DNA of 64,000 nucleotides from Acidiferrimicrobium sp. IK (lineage in GTDB: Bacteria; Actinomycetota; Acidimicrobiia; Acidimicrobiales; Palsa-688). A model generated the notes under the pieces. It ran no database searches. It saw only the letters and a program-made list of their open reading frames with translations, and was not told the origin of the DNA. Position numbers and translations under genes: made by a program. This document shows, piece by piece, positions 1 to 11,189 of the stretch. Location of the stretch: the NCBI RefSeq assembly GCF_025499425.1, contig NZ_JAIMCB010000001.1:124001-188000 (forward strand), in the 5' to 3' direction. Position 1 is the stretch's first letter. Each line of letters opens with the position of its first letter.

Positions 1-318
1 GCGCCCGAGGCGCTTTGCCACCGCCCGCACCGCCTGCGCGCAGCTGTCTGGGGCCAGCCCGCCGGCGTTGGCCACCACCTTGACGCCCCGGTCCAAGCAG
101 TCGGCCATCACGTCGTGCATCTGGGTGACGAAGGTGCGGGCGTAGCCGGCGGAGGGGTCGCGGAGGCGGTTCTTGGCCAGGATCAGCATGGTCAGCTCGG
201 CCAGCCAGTCGCCGGAGAGGACGTCGATGGGTCCGCCGTCGACCATCTCGCGGGCCGCGGCCACCCGGTCGCCGTAGAACCCGCTGCAGTTGGCGACGCG
301 CAGCGCCGCCCCGGTCAC
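1..318 (-). CDS. AtuA-family protein (acyclic terpene utilization, DUF1446), 5' part only
   Basis: The N-terminal 106 residues of a protein that runs off the left edge. The translation begins VTGAALRVANCSGFYGDR and contains DVLSGDWLAELTM and VKVVANAGGLAPDSC, the conserved opening of the AtuA/DUF1446 family. AtuA is required for citronellol/geraniol breakdown in Pseudomonas, but its chemistry is not established. The GTG start overlaps the stop of the carboxylase alpha gene (GTGA), so it is translationally coupled and is the last gene of a five- or six-gene leftward operon with an acyl-CoA carboxylase and acyl-CoA dehydrogenase. That company supports a role in branched or isoprenoid acyl-CoA catabolism; the substrate is inferred. 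Confidence 0.8.
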   Translation of the reverse strand, partial: MTGAALRVANCSGFYGDRVAAAREMVDGGPIDVLSGDWLAELTMLILAKNRLRDPSAGYARTFVTQMHDVMADCLDRGVKVVANAGGLAPDSCAQAVRAVAKRLGR

Positions 319-2350
319 CGGGCGTTCCCGTCGAGGGGGGCGGTGTCGGCGGCCGGCGCGTCGAGCACGACGAGCACGTCACCCGCCGAGACCTGGTCGC
401 CGGCGGCGACGGGCACCGCGGCCACCGTGCCGTCGTGGGGAGCGTTGACCCGGTGCTCCATCTTCATGGCCTCCATCACCACCAGCGCGCTGCCCGCGGC
501 GACGACGTCGCCCGGCTCGACGTGAACGGCCAGCACCCGCCCGGGCATCGGGGCGTTGAGGGCCCCTCCGGCCTCGTCGGCGCGCCGGTCGGGGAAGCGG
601 GGGGCGACTCGAAGCTCGACGTCGCCGGCCGGGCCCTGCACGAAGCAGCGGCCGGTCCCGGTGTCGAGCACGTCGAAGCGGCGCTGCACGCCGTCGACCA
701 CCAGGTCCAGCTGACGGCCGTCGAGCCCGGCGATCAGCGCGGTGCGCGCCGCGGGCTCGCCGGCCCCCGCCACCACCACGTCGAAGGCGCCGTCGCGCCG
801 GCGCCGGTAGGAGACGGTCACCGCCCGGGACGGGTCGGTGCCGAGCGAGAACCCGGCCCGTTCCGGCGGCATGTCGCTGTTGCGCCAACCCGACGGCAGC
901 GAGCGAAGCACCGGGGCCGCGGCCGCTCGCCGGGCTTGCGCGGCCAGGGCGGCGGCCAGCGCGCACAGCCCCAGGGTGGCGTCGTCGACGTCGCGCCGGC
1001 GGGGCAGCGCGACGCGCTCCACGAACGACGTCGTGGTGTGCCCGGCGAGGAACTCGGCGCTGCGCAGCACCGCCACCAGGTAGTCGCGGTTGGTGGTGAC
1101 GCCCCGCACCCGGAGCCGTTCGAGGGCGAGGGCCAACGAAAGCGCGGCCTCCTCCCGGGTCGGGGCGTGGGCGACGACCTTCGCCAGCATCGGGTCCCAT
1201 TCGACTCCGACCGCGGTGCCGGTCTCCACCCCGCTGTCGACGCGGACCGCGGGGGAGGCGGCCACCGCCCACTCCACCAGCGTCCCCGTCGCGGGCAGGA
1301 ACCCGGCCGCGGGGTCCTCGGCGTACACCCGGGCCTCGATGGCGTGGCCGTCGAGGCGGAGGTCGGCCTGCCCGAACGACAGCGGGTGGCCGGCCGCGAC
1401 CCGAAGCTGCTCGCGGACCAAGTCGAGCCCGGTGACCGCTTCGGTGACCGGGTGCTCCACCTGGAGGCGGGTGTTGACCTCCAGGAAGTAGAACGCCCCG
1501 CCCGCCGACGGCGACGCGTCGAGGACGAACTCCACCGTCCCGGCGCTGCGGTAGCCGACGGCGCGGGCCGCGTCCACCGCCGCCGCGCAGATCAAGGAGC
1601 GCAACGCCGGGTCCACCGCCGGCGACGGCGCTTCCTCGATGATCTTCTGGTGGCGGCGCTGGATGGAGCACTCCCGCTCGAAGACGTGCACGACGGTGCC
1701 GTGCCCGTCGGCGAGGATCTGCACCTCGACGTGGCGGGCGTCGGGCAGGTAGCGCTCGACGAACACGGTCGGGTCGCCGAACGCCCGCAGCGCCTCGCGC
1801 TGGGCGGCCTCGACCGCCCCGGCCAGGTCGCCGGGGCCGGCCACGACGCGCATGCCCTTGCCGCCGCCGCCAGCGGCGGCCTTGACCAGCACCGGGAACT
1901 CCGCGGCGGGGATGGCCGGCAGCGCGCCGTCCCCGACCCGGTGCGAGGCGAGGACCGGGACCCCCGCCGCGGCCATCAGGTCCTTGGCCGCCAGCTTGTC
2001 GCCCATCGCCGCGATGGCCGCCGGCGGCGGACCGACCCACGTCAGGCCGGCGTCGATGACCGCCTGCGCGAACGACGCCCGCTCGGAGAGGAACCCGTAG
2101 CCGGGGTGGACGGCGTCGGCTCCGGCGGCGTCCGCCGCGGCCAGCAGCTGCTCGGCGTCGAGGTAGGTCTCCGCCGGGCTCGAACCGCGAAGCGCCACCG
2201 CCGTGTCGGCCTCCGCTACGAACGGGGCCGCCGCGTCGCTCGGGGCGTACACCGCGACGGTCGCAATCCCCATCTGGGCGGCGCTGCGCATGACCCGCCG
2301 GGCGATCTCCCCCCGGTTGGCGATCAGCAGCCGGCGGATCGGGGTCGGGG

Positions 2351-2354
<4 letters not shown>
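315..2354 (-). CDS. Acyl-CoA carboxylase alpha subunit (biotin carboxylase + BCCP)
   Basis: A 679-residue biotin-dependent carboxylase alpha chain that carboxylates biotin with ATP and bicarbonate for the partner carboxyltransferase encoded just upstream. From the N-terminus: biotin carboxylase start (RRLLIANRGEIARRV), ATP-grasp domain with the glycine-rich loop KAAAGGGGKGM, the VEHPVTEAVTG motif of the C-terminal lobe, then a biotinyl domain with EAMKMEH, whose lysine carries biotin, about 50 residues from the end. The GTG start at 2354 overlaps the beta-subunit stop (GTGA). The open frame extends further upstream, but only this start gives the family N-terminus. The family includes methylcrotonyl-, geranyl-, propionyl- and acetyl-CoA carboxylases; the AtuA neighbour favours a methylcrotonyl/geranyl-type substrate, but this is not proven. 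Confidence 0.93.
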
Positions 2355-3984
<1,630 letters not shown>

Positions 3985-3985
<1 letters not shown>

Positions 3986-4788
3986 CAGCGGGCCGCCCCG
4001 AGCGGCGGGCGGCCGGGGCCCGGCCCGCCGGCGAAGGCCTGGGCGATGGCCAGCCAGGCGGTGGCTGCCGGCCCCTCCGCCACCACCGCGGTGTCGTCGG
4101 GATGGCGCCGCCGGGTGAACACCAGCGCCAGGTCGAGCGCGGGGCCGGTGATCCGCTCCCGGGCGGAGCGCTCGCCCCACACCCACCGGGAGCCGTCGGG
4201 GGCGGTCGCCTCCACCGCGACGGGGGTGCCGGGGTCCTCGACGTGGCGGACCGCGAACGCGTAGGGTCGGGCCCGCCAGCCGAGGAAGATCACGTGGCGG
4301 AGCCGGTCGCTGACCACCGGCGCCAGCCCGAGGGCGTCGGCGACGTCTTGGCCGTGGGCCCAGGTCTCCATGATCCGCGCCGTGACGAAGCTGGCCGGGG
4401 ACATGGCCGGCCCGTACCAGGGAACCCTCCCGGCGGGGTCGACGCCGCCCAAAGCGTCGAGTAGCGCGATCCGCCCGGCGCGCCAGTCCGCCAGGAGCTC
4501 CGCGGGCGGCACCGTGCGGCCCAGGGTCACGTCGGGGGTGTCGGCGGCGGCGCCGGCCGAGAGGGCGTCGGCGTCGGCGTCGACGTGGGCGGCGAAGGCG
4601 TCGGGGTTGGTGAGGGCCAGCACTGCTTTGCCGTCGAAGTACGCCAGGTGGCTGATCTGGTCGCGCACGGCCCACCCCTCGGCCGGGGTCGGGATGCTCC
4701 ACCCGTCGGGTTCGATGCCCGCGACGCGCTCGTCGAGGGCGGCGCATTCCGCCGCCAGGTCCGCGGCGATCTCTGGGAGGGCGACCAC
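3985..4788 (-). CDS. TIGR03084-family protein (DinB/maleylpyruvate isomerase-like fold)
   Basis: A 267-residue protein recognisable as the TIGR03084 family, which has an N-terminal DinB-like helical bundle related to mycothiol-dependent maleylpyruvate isomerase. Visible landmarks are GWAVRDQISHLAYFDGKA near residues 40-55 and IMETWAHGQDVADALG near 140-155, which supply the histidines expected to bind a metal in this fold. The biochemical role is unknown. Family members typically sit next to acyl-CoA dehydrogenases and carboxylases in actinobacteria, as here: the gene lies 4 bases after the dehydrogenase stop and its own stop overlaps the carboxylase beta start. The GTG at 4788 is the best start. 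Confidence 0.8.
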
Positions 4789-4792
4789 CGGG

Positions 4793-5938
4793 TCAGGCCG
4801 TGAAACCGTCGAGGACCGACATCACCCGCAGCATGACCTCGTCGGCGCCCCCGCCGATCGACAACAAGCGCCCGTCGCGAAAGAACCGCGACACCCAGGT
4901 CTCCTCCATGTAGCCGGCGCCGCCGTGGAACTGCAGGCAGGTGTCGGCCACCTTGCGGTGCAAGCGCCCGGCCTTGAGCTTGGCGATGGTCGCGAAGCGG
5001 GTGGTGTCCTCGCCGCGCAGGTAGGCGTCAGCGCACGCGTAGTTGTAGTGGCGGAGCATGTCCACCTCGGCGGACAGCTCGGCCAGGCTGTATTGCAGGT
5101 ACTGGTTGGCGAGCAGCGGCTGCCCGAACGCCTTGCGTTCCTTCAGGTAGGCGGCGGTCTTCTCCAACGCCACGGTCATGGCGCCGACCGCGGAGTACGC
5201 GGCGATCATCCGCTCGTTTTGGAACTGGCGCATCTGCTGGCGGAACCCCTGTCCGATCTCGCCGATGGTGTTGGCGACCGGCACCCGGGCGTCCACGAAC
5301 GACAGCTCGGCGGTGTCGGAGCTGCGGTTGCCGAGCTTCTTAAGCGATCGGCTGACGCTGAAACCCGGCGTCGACGTCGGGAACACGATCTGGCTCATCC
5401 CCCGGGATCCGCCCTCGTCGGAGGTCCGGGCCAGCAGGCACAGCCAGTCGGCCTGGGTGCCGTTGGTGATGTAGAGCTTGGAGCCGTTGATCACCCACTC
5501 GTCGCCGTCGCGAACCGCCCGGGTCCGCAGACCGGCGACGTCGGAGCCGGCGTCGGGCTCGGTGACCGCGATCGACGCGACCATCTCCCCCCGCAGGGCG
5601 GGGGCCAGGTAGGCGGCCTTGAGCTCGGGAGTCCCGAAGCGGGCCAGGGACGGGGTGGCCATGTCGGTCTGGACGCTGATGGCCATCGGGATCCCGCCGC
5701 AACCGACCCGCCCGAGCTCCTCGCCGAGGATCACCGTGTAGGAGTGGTCGGCGCCCTGCCCGCCGTCGGCCGGGTCGTACTCCAGACCGAACAGGCCAGC
5801 GGACCCGAGCGCCTTGAACAGCTGGTGGCCGGGGAAGATCCCGGCCGCCTCCCACTCGTCGACATGCGGCTGGACCTCCCGGTCGAGCACCCCCCGGACC
5901 GCCTGGCGGAAGCGGTCGTGATCGTCGGTCCACTGCAT
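4793..5938 (-). CDS. Acyl-CoA dehydrogenase (AtuD/isovaleryl-like)
   Basis: A 381-residue FAD-dependent acyl-CoA dehydrogenase that introduces an alpha-beta double bond. Flavin and substrate motifs are intact: VTEPDAGSDVAG, ITNGTQADW, QFHGGAGYMEE with Glu346 in the catalytic-base position, and an Arg-rich dimer segment (ERKAFGQPL). Length is normal. It leads a tightly packed run ending in AtuA. The order dehydrogenase, TIGR03084, carboxylase, AtuA mirrors the logic of leucine/citronellyl-CoA breakdown: dehydrogenate, carboxylate the methyl branch, hydrate, cleave. The ATG at 5938 has no obvious Shine-Dalgarno, but TATCGT lies six bases upstream, as in leaderless promoters. The gene is also only 43 bases downstream of the solute-binding protein and may be cotranscribed with it. 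Confidence 0.92.
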   Translation of the reverse strand: MQWTDDHDRFRQAVRGVLDREVQPHVDEWEAAGIFPGHQLFKALGSAGLFGLEYDPADGGQGADHSYTVILGEELGRVGCGGIPMAISVQTDMATPSLARFGTPELKAAYLAPALRGEMVASIAVTEPDAGSDVAGLRTRAVRDGDEWVINGSKLYITNGTQADWLCLLARTSDEGGSRGMSQIVFPTSTPGFSVSRSLKKLGNRSSDTAELSFVDARVPVANTIGEIGQGFRQQMRQFQNERMIAAYSAVGAMTVALEKTAAYLKERKAFGQPLLANQYLQYSLAELSAEVDMLRHYNYACADAYLRGEDTTRFATIAKLKAGRLHRKVADTCLQFHGGAGYMEETWVSRFFRDGRLLSIGGGADEVMLRVMSVLDGFTA

Positions 5939-5944
5939 GCGCCG

Positions 5945-5950
5945 ACGATA
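5945..5950 (-). promoter_or_regulatory. Candidate leaderless -10 element (TATCGT)
   Basis: On the minus strand TATCGT ends six bases before the ATG at 5938, the spacing that puts the transcript start at the start codon in actinobacterial leaderless mRNAs. No clear -35 and no ribosome site are visible. It would give the dehydrogenase-carboxylase-AtuA run its own promoter inside the longer unit. Confidence 0.35.
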
Positions 5951-5981
5951 GGCGGCCCGGGGTTTGCTCTGCGGCTTGCCG

Positions 5982-7268
5982 CTACGAGGAGCCGGCGACC
6001 TTGCCCGGGATGACCGAACCGCACAGCGGGTCCGCTCCCGCCACCAGGTGGAAGGTGGTCCCCTCGAACTGGGTGAAGTACGAGCAGCCGTCGATGCCCC
6101 CGGCGGTGGCCTGCCGGTTGGACAGGTCCAGGGTGTGGGTGCCGAGCAGGCCGGCGCCGTCGAAGTTGGTGATGCCCGACAGCGACGCGATCAGCGAGCT
6201 TTTGGTCTCGTTGCTCCCCGCCCCGGCCAGGCCCTGCGCGAGCAGGGCGGTGGACACGTAGCCGTTGTACTCCCCGTAGGTGGCCTCGGTGGTCACGCCG
6301 ACGGCTTTGAGGGCGGCCGCGAACTTCTGGGTGGCCGGCGTGTTCATCTCGATCGGCTCGAACGACGTCGTGAAGTACACCCCCTGCGCCGACTGCTCGC
6401 CGGCCGGCCCGGCTTGGAGGAGGTCGCCGCCGTAGCCGGTGGCCAGGTACGGGGCCTTCGGGCTGTCACCCAGCTGGCGGAGGGCGTTGATCAGCGCGAG
6501 GCCGGTGTTCGGGTCGACGCTGGCGTATAGGGCGTCGATACCGGCGTTTTTCATGGCTAGCGCCTCGGGGGCGATGTTGGTGCTGCCGAAGGGGAACTGC
6601 GGGTTCACGTAAGGGGCGGCCAGGCCGGCGGCCTGAGCGGAAATGGCCGCGGCGCGCGCCGAGTCGGCGGAGCTGGGCGAGATGCTGTAACCGAGCGTCC
6701 CGACCTTGGTCGCCCCGACCAGCTTGAAGAACTTCCCGGCGGTCTGGGTGACGACGGTGTCGTTTAGGAACCCGAAGTCGGAGAACATGTTCTTCGACGG
6801 CAGCCACTCGTTGGCGTCTTGGGCCACGCCGACCACCGGGATGCCCTGCTTGGTCAGGTACGGCGCGGCGCCGAACGCGACCGCCGACTGGACGAGCACC
6901 ACGTCGACGTGGTCCTGGTCGACCAGCTGGTGGGCTGCGGTCAAGGCGGTGGCCGGCGAGGTGGCGGTGTCGCCGACGACGTAGTTGAACTTCCAGCCGT
7001 CCGCCTTCTCCATGCCGATGCCTGCCTGCGCGCCCTGCAGGAAGCTCTTGTTGGCCGACGCGCCCGGCCCGGTCTCGTCGGCGAGGACGCCGATGGTGTA
7101 CACCTTGGCCTTGTCGGCGCCGCCCGAGCCGGCGGCCGGCCCGGCGCCGGTGGTGGCGCTCGCCGCCGTCGCGGCCGACGAGTTGGTGCTCGACGAGCTG
7201 CCGCAGCCGGCCACGACCGCCGCGGCCACCGTGAGACTGGCCACTGCCTTGTAACGCTTGAGCTTCAT
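5982..7268 (-). CDS. ABC transporter substrate-binding lipoprotein (branched-chain amino-acid/LivJ type)
   Basis: A 428-residue periplasmic-binding-fold protein. The N-terminus MKLKRYKAVASLTV...VVAGCGSSSS is a lipoprotein signal with the lipobox VAGC, followed by a low-complexity Ser/Ala linker, so it is tethered outside the membrane. The body matches Peripla_BP_6 (VYTIGVLADETGPGASANK, LVDQDHVDVVLVQSAVAFG). It closely resembles the protein at 53218-54495, sharing for example ATGYGGDLLQAGPA, but no permease or ATPase genes are in the window. The ligand is unknown; position ahead of acyl-CoA catabolic genes suggests a branched or isoprenoid acid. A ribosome site (GGGGGACC) precedes the ATG. A TTGACGTCAA palindrome lies in its promoter. 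Confidence 0.9.
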   Translation of the reverse strand: MKLKRYKAVASLTVAAAVVAGCGSSSSTNSSAATAASATTGAGPAAGSGGADKAKVYTIGVLADETGPGASANKSFLQGAQAGIGMEKADGWKFNYVVGDTATSPATALTAAHQLVDQDHVDVVLVQSAVAFGAAPYLTKQGIPVVGVAQDANEWLPSKNMFSDFGFLNDTVVTQTAGKFFKLVGATKVGTLGYSISPSSADSARAAAISAQAAGLAAPYVNPQFPFGSTNIAPEALAMKNAGIDALYASVDPNTGLALINALRQLGDSPKAPYLATGYGGDLLQAGPAGEQSAQGVYFTTSFEPIEMNTPATQKFAAALKAVGVTTEATYGEYNGYVSTALLAQGLAGAGSNETKSSLIASLSGITNFDGAGLLGTHTLDLSNRQATAGGIDGCSYFTQFEGTTFHLVAGADPLCGSVIPGKVAGSS

Positions 7269-7306
7269 TCAGGTCCCCCATGTTCGGTGGCGCAAGGCTG
7301 GCAGGT

Positions 7307-7324
7307 TTCGACGTTGACGTCAAC
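7307..7324. promoter_or_regulatory. Operator A: TTGAC-type palindrome
   Basis: TTCGACGTTGACGTCAAC contains the perfect palindrome GTTGACGTCAAC (7313-7324). It lies in the 78-base space between the leftward solute-binding protein and the rightward VOC gene, so one site could govern both. Related sites occur at 51103, 53087, 58038 and 58985. The rightward gene also has TACGGT (7335-7340) six bases before its ATG, suggesting a leaderless promoter overlapped by this operator. Confidence 0.6.
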
Positions 7325-7346
7325 CAATCTGAAGTACGGTACCGGC

Positions 7347-8165
7347 ATGACCGGCGCCGTCAGCCCCCTGCACATGAACCACATCAACCTGGTGGCCGAG
7401 GACCTGTCCGCCAGCAACGGCCAGCTGATGGACCTGCTCGGGGCCCGCTTGAACACCAACCTGCCTTCGGAGGAGTGGCTCGCCAGCCTGGTCACAATCG
7501 GCGGGACGCTCTTCGAGGTGTTCGCCCCCCGCCACTTCCTGCTCAACGCCCGCTACGGCCCGCACTACGTGGGCATCGAGTTCGAGGTGCCCGACATCGA
7601 CCACGCCCGCCGGGCGGCCCGGGCGCAGGGGCTGCGGGTCATCAGGGAGCTGGGAGTGGCGTTCCACGTCCACCCGGGGGAGGCGTTCGGGATCGCGTTC
7701 GAGTTCTACGAGGGCAACTTTCACTCCTCGCCCAACCCGACGTGGATGGAGCAGCTCAAGGCGCCGGCGCACTTCGCGGCCCACCCGATCGGCTACGTGG
7801 GCCTCAAGCGGTGGTCGGTGGCGGTCGGCGACCTGGCCGCGGCCGCCGCGTTCTTCCGGGACTTCCTCGGGGCGGAGCCGGCCTACCAGGCGCAGCGGGC
7901 CGGCCCGGGTGCGTCGGTGGTGGGCCTGCACCTCGGCGGGACCGTCGTCGAGCTGCTGGCCCCGACCGGCCCCGGACGCATCGGCGACCACCTTGCCCGC
8001 TACGGCGACGGCATCCGCTCCACCGTGTTCCAGGTGCGAGACCTAGACGACGCCCGCCGGTACTTCCAGACCCGGGGGGTCGGCACCGAGGCCGGCGACG
8101 ACGAGGACGCCTTCGCGCTGCCGATCGGTGCGACGCGGGGTGTCCGGTTCGAATTCTCGGAGTAG
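7347..8165 (+). CDS. VOC-family protein (glyoxalase/dioxygenase fold)
   Basis: A 272-residue protein made of two vicinal-oxygen-chelate halves: MNHINLVAEDLSASNGQLMD (about 10-30) opens the first and IGYVGLKRWSVAVGDLAAAA (about 145-165) the second. Histidines at the start of each half and late acidic residues (FGIAFEFYEG, GVRFEFSE) are consistent with metal binding. The reaction is unknown: family members include epimerases, dioxygenases and lyases. The ATG at 7347 is chosen over the longer frame because upstream codons run through the divergent promoter. No Shine-Dalgarno is present, but a TACGGT -10-like box six bases before suggests a leaderless transcript. It is ten bases ahead of an acyl-CoA dehydrogenase. 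Confidence 0.75.
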   Translation: MTGAVSPLHMNHINLVAEDLSASNGQLMDLLGARLNTNLPSEEWLASLVTIGGTLFEVFAPRHFLLNARYGPHYVGIEFEVPDIDHARRAARAQGLRVIRELGVAFHVHPGEAFGIAFEFYEGNFHSSPNPTWMEQLKAPAHFAAHPIGYVGLKRWSVAVGDLAAAAAFFRDFLGAEPAYQAQRAGPGASVVGLHLGGTVVELLAPTGPGRIGDHLARYGDGIRSTVFQVRDLDDARRYFQTRGVGTEAGDDEDAFALPIGATRGVRFEFSE

Positions 8166-8175
8166 AACCTCAGGC

Positions 8176-9390
8176 GTGGACTTCGACTTGGCGCCCCCCG
8201 ACGACCCCCGCCGCCTCGAGGTGCGGGCGTGGCTCGCCGCGCACCCCTCGCCCAGCGCCCGCCAGCTGGTCGCCGCCGGCTACGTGGTGCCGCACTGGCC
8301 GGCGCCGTGGGGCCTCGACGCCGACCCGGTGTACCAGCTGATCATCGACGAGGAGCTGGCCGGGGCCGGGGTCCGCCGGCCGCTCAACCCGATCGGGATC
8401 GGGTGGGCCGCGCCGACCATCCTGCTGGCCGGGACCGACGCCCAAAAGCAGCGGTACCTCGCCCCTGCCCTGGCCGGCGAGGAGATCTGGTGCCAGCTGT
8501 TCTCCGAGCCCGACGCCGGCTCCGACCTGGCGTCGCTGGCGACGCGCGCGGAGCGCGACGGCGACGAGTGGGTCGTCAACGGCTCGAAGATCTGGACCAG
8601 CGGCGCCCATCACTCCCGCTTCGGGATCCTGATCGCCCGGACCGATCCGGACGTGGCGAAGCACCGCGGCATCTCGTATTTCATCTGCCCGATGGACGCC
8701 CCGGGGATCTCGATGACCCCGATCATCGACATGACCACCGCGCACTCGTTCAACCAGGTGTTCTTCGACGACGTCCGCCTGCCGGCCGACGCCATCGTCG
8801 GGCAGCCCGGCGACGGGTGGAGGCTGGCCAAGGCGACGCTGGCCAACGAGCGGGTGTCGCTGTCGAGCGGGGGCGCCCTGTGGGGGATGGGCCCGACCGC
8901 GGAGGACCTCCTCCGCCTGGTCCGGGACGCGGGCGGCGTCGGTGACCCCCTCCAGCGTCAGCGCCTGGCCGCGCTGTTCGCGGAGAGCGAGGTGCTGCGC
9001 CTGATCCGCCTGCGCAGCTTGTCGGCCCGCCTGGCCGGCAAGTCCCCCGGGCCGGAGGTGTCGGTGCAAAAGCTGCTGGCCGACGAGCACGGCCAGCACC
9101 TGATGGCGGTGGCCAAGGACCTGGTGGGGGCGGCGGGGATGCTCGCCGGCAGCGGCCCGGCCGGCCGGTTGGAGGGCCGGGCGGCGGAGGGGCCGACCTC
9201 GGTCAACCCCCGGGGCCGTAGCGAGGAGATCAGCCCGATCTGGCACTACGGCTTCCTTTTCTCGCCTGCGCTGACCATCGGAGGGGGCACCTGGGCGGTG
9301 CAGCGCAACATCATCGCCGAGCGGGTCCTCGGCCTCCCTGGCGAGCCCGACCCGCAGCGGGGCGCCCCCTGGGCCACCACCCGGGCCTGA
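8176..9390 (+). CDS. Acyl-CoA dehydrogenase family protein (FadE-like)
   Basis: A 404-residue acyl-CoA dehydrogenase. Motifs include LFSEPDAGSDLASLATR, WVVNGSKIWTSGAHHS, a DDVRLPADAIVG strand and the C-terminal IGGGTWAVQRNIIAERVLG, which places it with the FadE enzymes used on bulky or steroid-like acyl-CoAs that end without the usual YxxE catalytic segment. The GTG at 8176 gives the start VDFDLAPPDDPRRLEVRAWL; the first 30 residues of a standard N-terminal helical domain appear shortened. It follows the VOC gene by ten bases and precedes an acyl-CoA synthetase, forming a rightward activation/oxidation unit under operator A. Confidence 0.88.
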   Translation: MDFDLAPPDDPRRLEVRAWLAAHPSPSARQLVAAGYVVPHWPAPWGLDADPVYQLIIDEELAGAGVRRPLNPIGIGWAAPTILLAGTDAQKQRYLAPALAGEEIWCQLFSEPDAGSDLASLATRAERDGDEWVVNGSKIWTSGAHHSRFGILIARTDPDVAKHRGISYFICPMDAPGISMTPIIDMTTAHSFNQVFFDDVRLPADAIVGQPGDGWRLAKATLANERVSLSSGGALWGMGPTAEDLLRLVRDAGGVGDPLQRQRLAALFAESEVLRLIRLRSLSARLAGKSPGPEVSVQKLLADEHGQHLMAVAKDLVGAAGMLAGSGPAGRLEGRAAEGPTSVNPRGRSEEISPIWHYGFLFSPALTIGGGTWAVQRNIIAERVLGLPGEPDPQRGAPWATTRA

Positions 9391-9506
9391 CATGGCAGGA
9401 TCGTCGCTTCACGACAGCACGCTTCAGGGGGATGCATGCAAGGATCGAGGCACGACCACCACCCGAGGGTGACCCGGACGCACCCGGGCGCCGGCGAGGT
9501 CGCCCG

Positions 9507-11069
9507 GTGAGCGACACCCTGGCCGTCTACGCCGAGACCACCCCCACCAAGCCGGCGGTCATCGACGACCGCCCCGGCCAGCCGACCGTCACCTACACCT
9601 TCGCCCAGCTCGACGCCCGCGCCAACCAGGTGGCCCACCTCCTGTCGGGCCTCGGCGCCGGCCCCGGCACCAAGGTGGTGTGGTGCGGGCAGAACTCCGC
9701 GGGCCTGCTGGTCGCGGTGCACGGCATCCGCAGGAGCGGCGCGGTCGGGGTGCCGCTCAACTACCGGTTGACCCCGGAGGAGGCGGCCTACGTCGTCGAC
9801 AACAGCGACGCCGAGATCGTGTGGGTCGACGCCGAGTACCGGGCGCTGATCGACGCGATCCGGGCGCAGACGCCCAAGGTCCGCGAGGTGCTGGTGTTCG
9901 ACGGTGACGGCGCCCTGGAAGCCAGGCTCGACGCCCTCCCGGTCACCGCGGCGCCCGTCGTCGCCCCCGGCGCCGGAGAGGCCGACGACGGCGAGGTCGG
10001 CGCCACCATGATCTACACGTCGGGCACCACCGGACGGCCCAAGGGGGCGGTGCGCCCCGGCGCGGCCAACCCCGAGCAGGTCGGCGGGCTGGTCGCCCTG
10101 ATCGGCTACACCCCCGACGACGTCTACCTGACCACCGGGCCGCTCTACCACTCCGGCCCCGGCGGTTTCGCCATGATCGCCCACGCCCTCGGCAACACCA
10201 TCGTCGTGCAGCACAAGTTCGACCCCGAGGACTGGCTGCGCCTGGTAGAGACCTACAAGGTCACCACCAGCTTCACCGCTCCCACCCCGATCCGGATGAT
10301 CTGCCATCTGCCGGCGGAGGTGAAAGACCGCTACGACCGCTCCACCATCCGCCGGATGATCGCCAACGCCGCGCCGTGGACCCTGGCCCTGAAGAAGCTG
10401 TACATGGCCGACTTCCCGCCCGACTCGCTGTGGGAGGTCTACGGCTCCACCGAGCTCGGGGTGGACACCGTCCTCGGCCCCGAGGACCACCTGCGCAAGC
10501 CCGGGTCGTGCGGCAAGCCGGCGCCGGCGGTGGAGGTCAAGTTGTTCGACCCCAACGGCGTCGAGGTCACCGAGCCCCACGTGACCGGCGAGCTCTACGT
10601 CCGGGCCGCGTCGATGTTCTCGACGTACTACAAGGCCGAGGAGAAATACGAGGCCGACCGGCGAGGCGACTTTCACACCGTCGGCGACATCGCCTACTTC
10701 GACGAGGACGGCTACTTCTACATCGCCGACCGCAAGAACGACATGATCATCAGCGGGGGGATGAACATCTACCCCGCCGAGATCGAGGCCGCCATCGACC
10801 AGAGCGACGACGTGTACGAGGTGGCGGTGTTCGGTCTCCCCGACGAGGACTGGGGGGAGCGGGTTCACGCGGTGGTGGTCCCGGCCAGAGACGGCGTCAC
10901 CGCGGCGGACGTCGAGGCGTTCGCCCGGGAGCACCTGGCCAGCTACAAGGTCCCTCGCAGCGTGTCGTTCGCCGACGCCCTGCCCAAGACCGGGTCGGGC
11001 AAGGTGCTCAAACGGGAGCTCAAGGTCGCCCTGGCCCCGCCGGCCCCCGACGCCGCCGACCCGACCTGA
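9507..11069 (+). CDS. Acyl-CoA synthetase (AMP-dependent ligase)
   Basis: A 520-residue ANL-superfamily enzyme that activates a carboxylic acid to an acyl-CoA through an acyl-AMP. Core motifs are in order: MIYTSGTTGRPKGA (P-loop), YGSTELG, GDIAYFDEDGYFYIADRKND (hinge) and KTGSGKVLKRELK with the catalytic lysine. The start is uncertain. GTG 9507 has GGCGAGG upstream and gives a normal N-terminus (VSDTLAVYAETTPTKPAV); ATG 9432 would add 25 Arg/Pro-rich residues with its purine run abutting the codon. It probably activates the substrate of the neighbouring dehydrogenases. The acid is not identifiable from sequence. Confidence 0.9.
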   Translation: MSDTLAVYAETTPTKPAVIDDRPGQPTVTYTFAQLDARANQVAHLLSGLGAGPGTKVVWCGQNSAGLLVAVHGIRRSGAVGVPLNYRLTPEEAAYVVDNSDAEIVWVDAEYRALIDAIRAQTPKVREVLVFDGDGALEARLDALPVTAAPVVAPGAGEADDGEVGATMIYTSGTTGRPKGAVRPGAANPEQVGGLVALIGYTPDDVYLTTGPLYHSGPGGFAMIAHALGNTIVVQHKFDPEDWLRLVETYKVTTSFTAPTPIRMICHLPAEVKDRYDRSTIRRMIANAAPWTLALKKLYMADFPPDSLWEVYGSTELGVDTVLGPEDHLRKPGSCGKPAPAVEVKLFDPNGVEVTEPHVTGELYVRAASMFSTYYKAEEKYEADRRGDFHTVGDIAYFDEDGYFYIADRKNDMIISGGMNIYPAEIEAAIDQSDDVYEVAVFGLPDEDWGERVHAVVVPARDGVTAADVEAFAREHLASYKVPRSVSFADALPKTGSGKVLKRELKVALAPPAPDAADPT

Positions 11070-11155
11070 CGGCCCGGGGTCGGCGGGCCCCGGCGGGGAG
11101 CTCCGCCACCCGCTCGCCATCGTCAGCAGAGATGCCAAGCATCGACGATATATGG

Positions 11156-11184
11156 TTGAAAGATACTGGGAGATCCGGCATACT
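11156..11184 (+). promoter_or_regulatory. Candidate promoter TTGAAA-17-CATACT
   Basis: In the gap between two convergent genes, TTGAAA (11156-11161) and CATACT (11179-11184) are spaced by exactly 17 bases within an unusually AT-rich patch. No coding frame with a ribosome site follows; a strong hairpin follows about 50 bases later. Confidence 0.35.
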
Positions 11185-11189
11185 GGGTC

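Noticed and set aside
9432-9506. Longer N-terminus of the acyl-CoA synthetase from ATG 9432
   Set aside because: The added 25 residues are Arg/Pro-rich and the purine run touches the ATG; GTG 9507 gives the usual family start. Not excluded.
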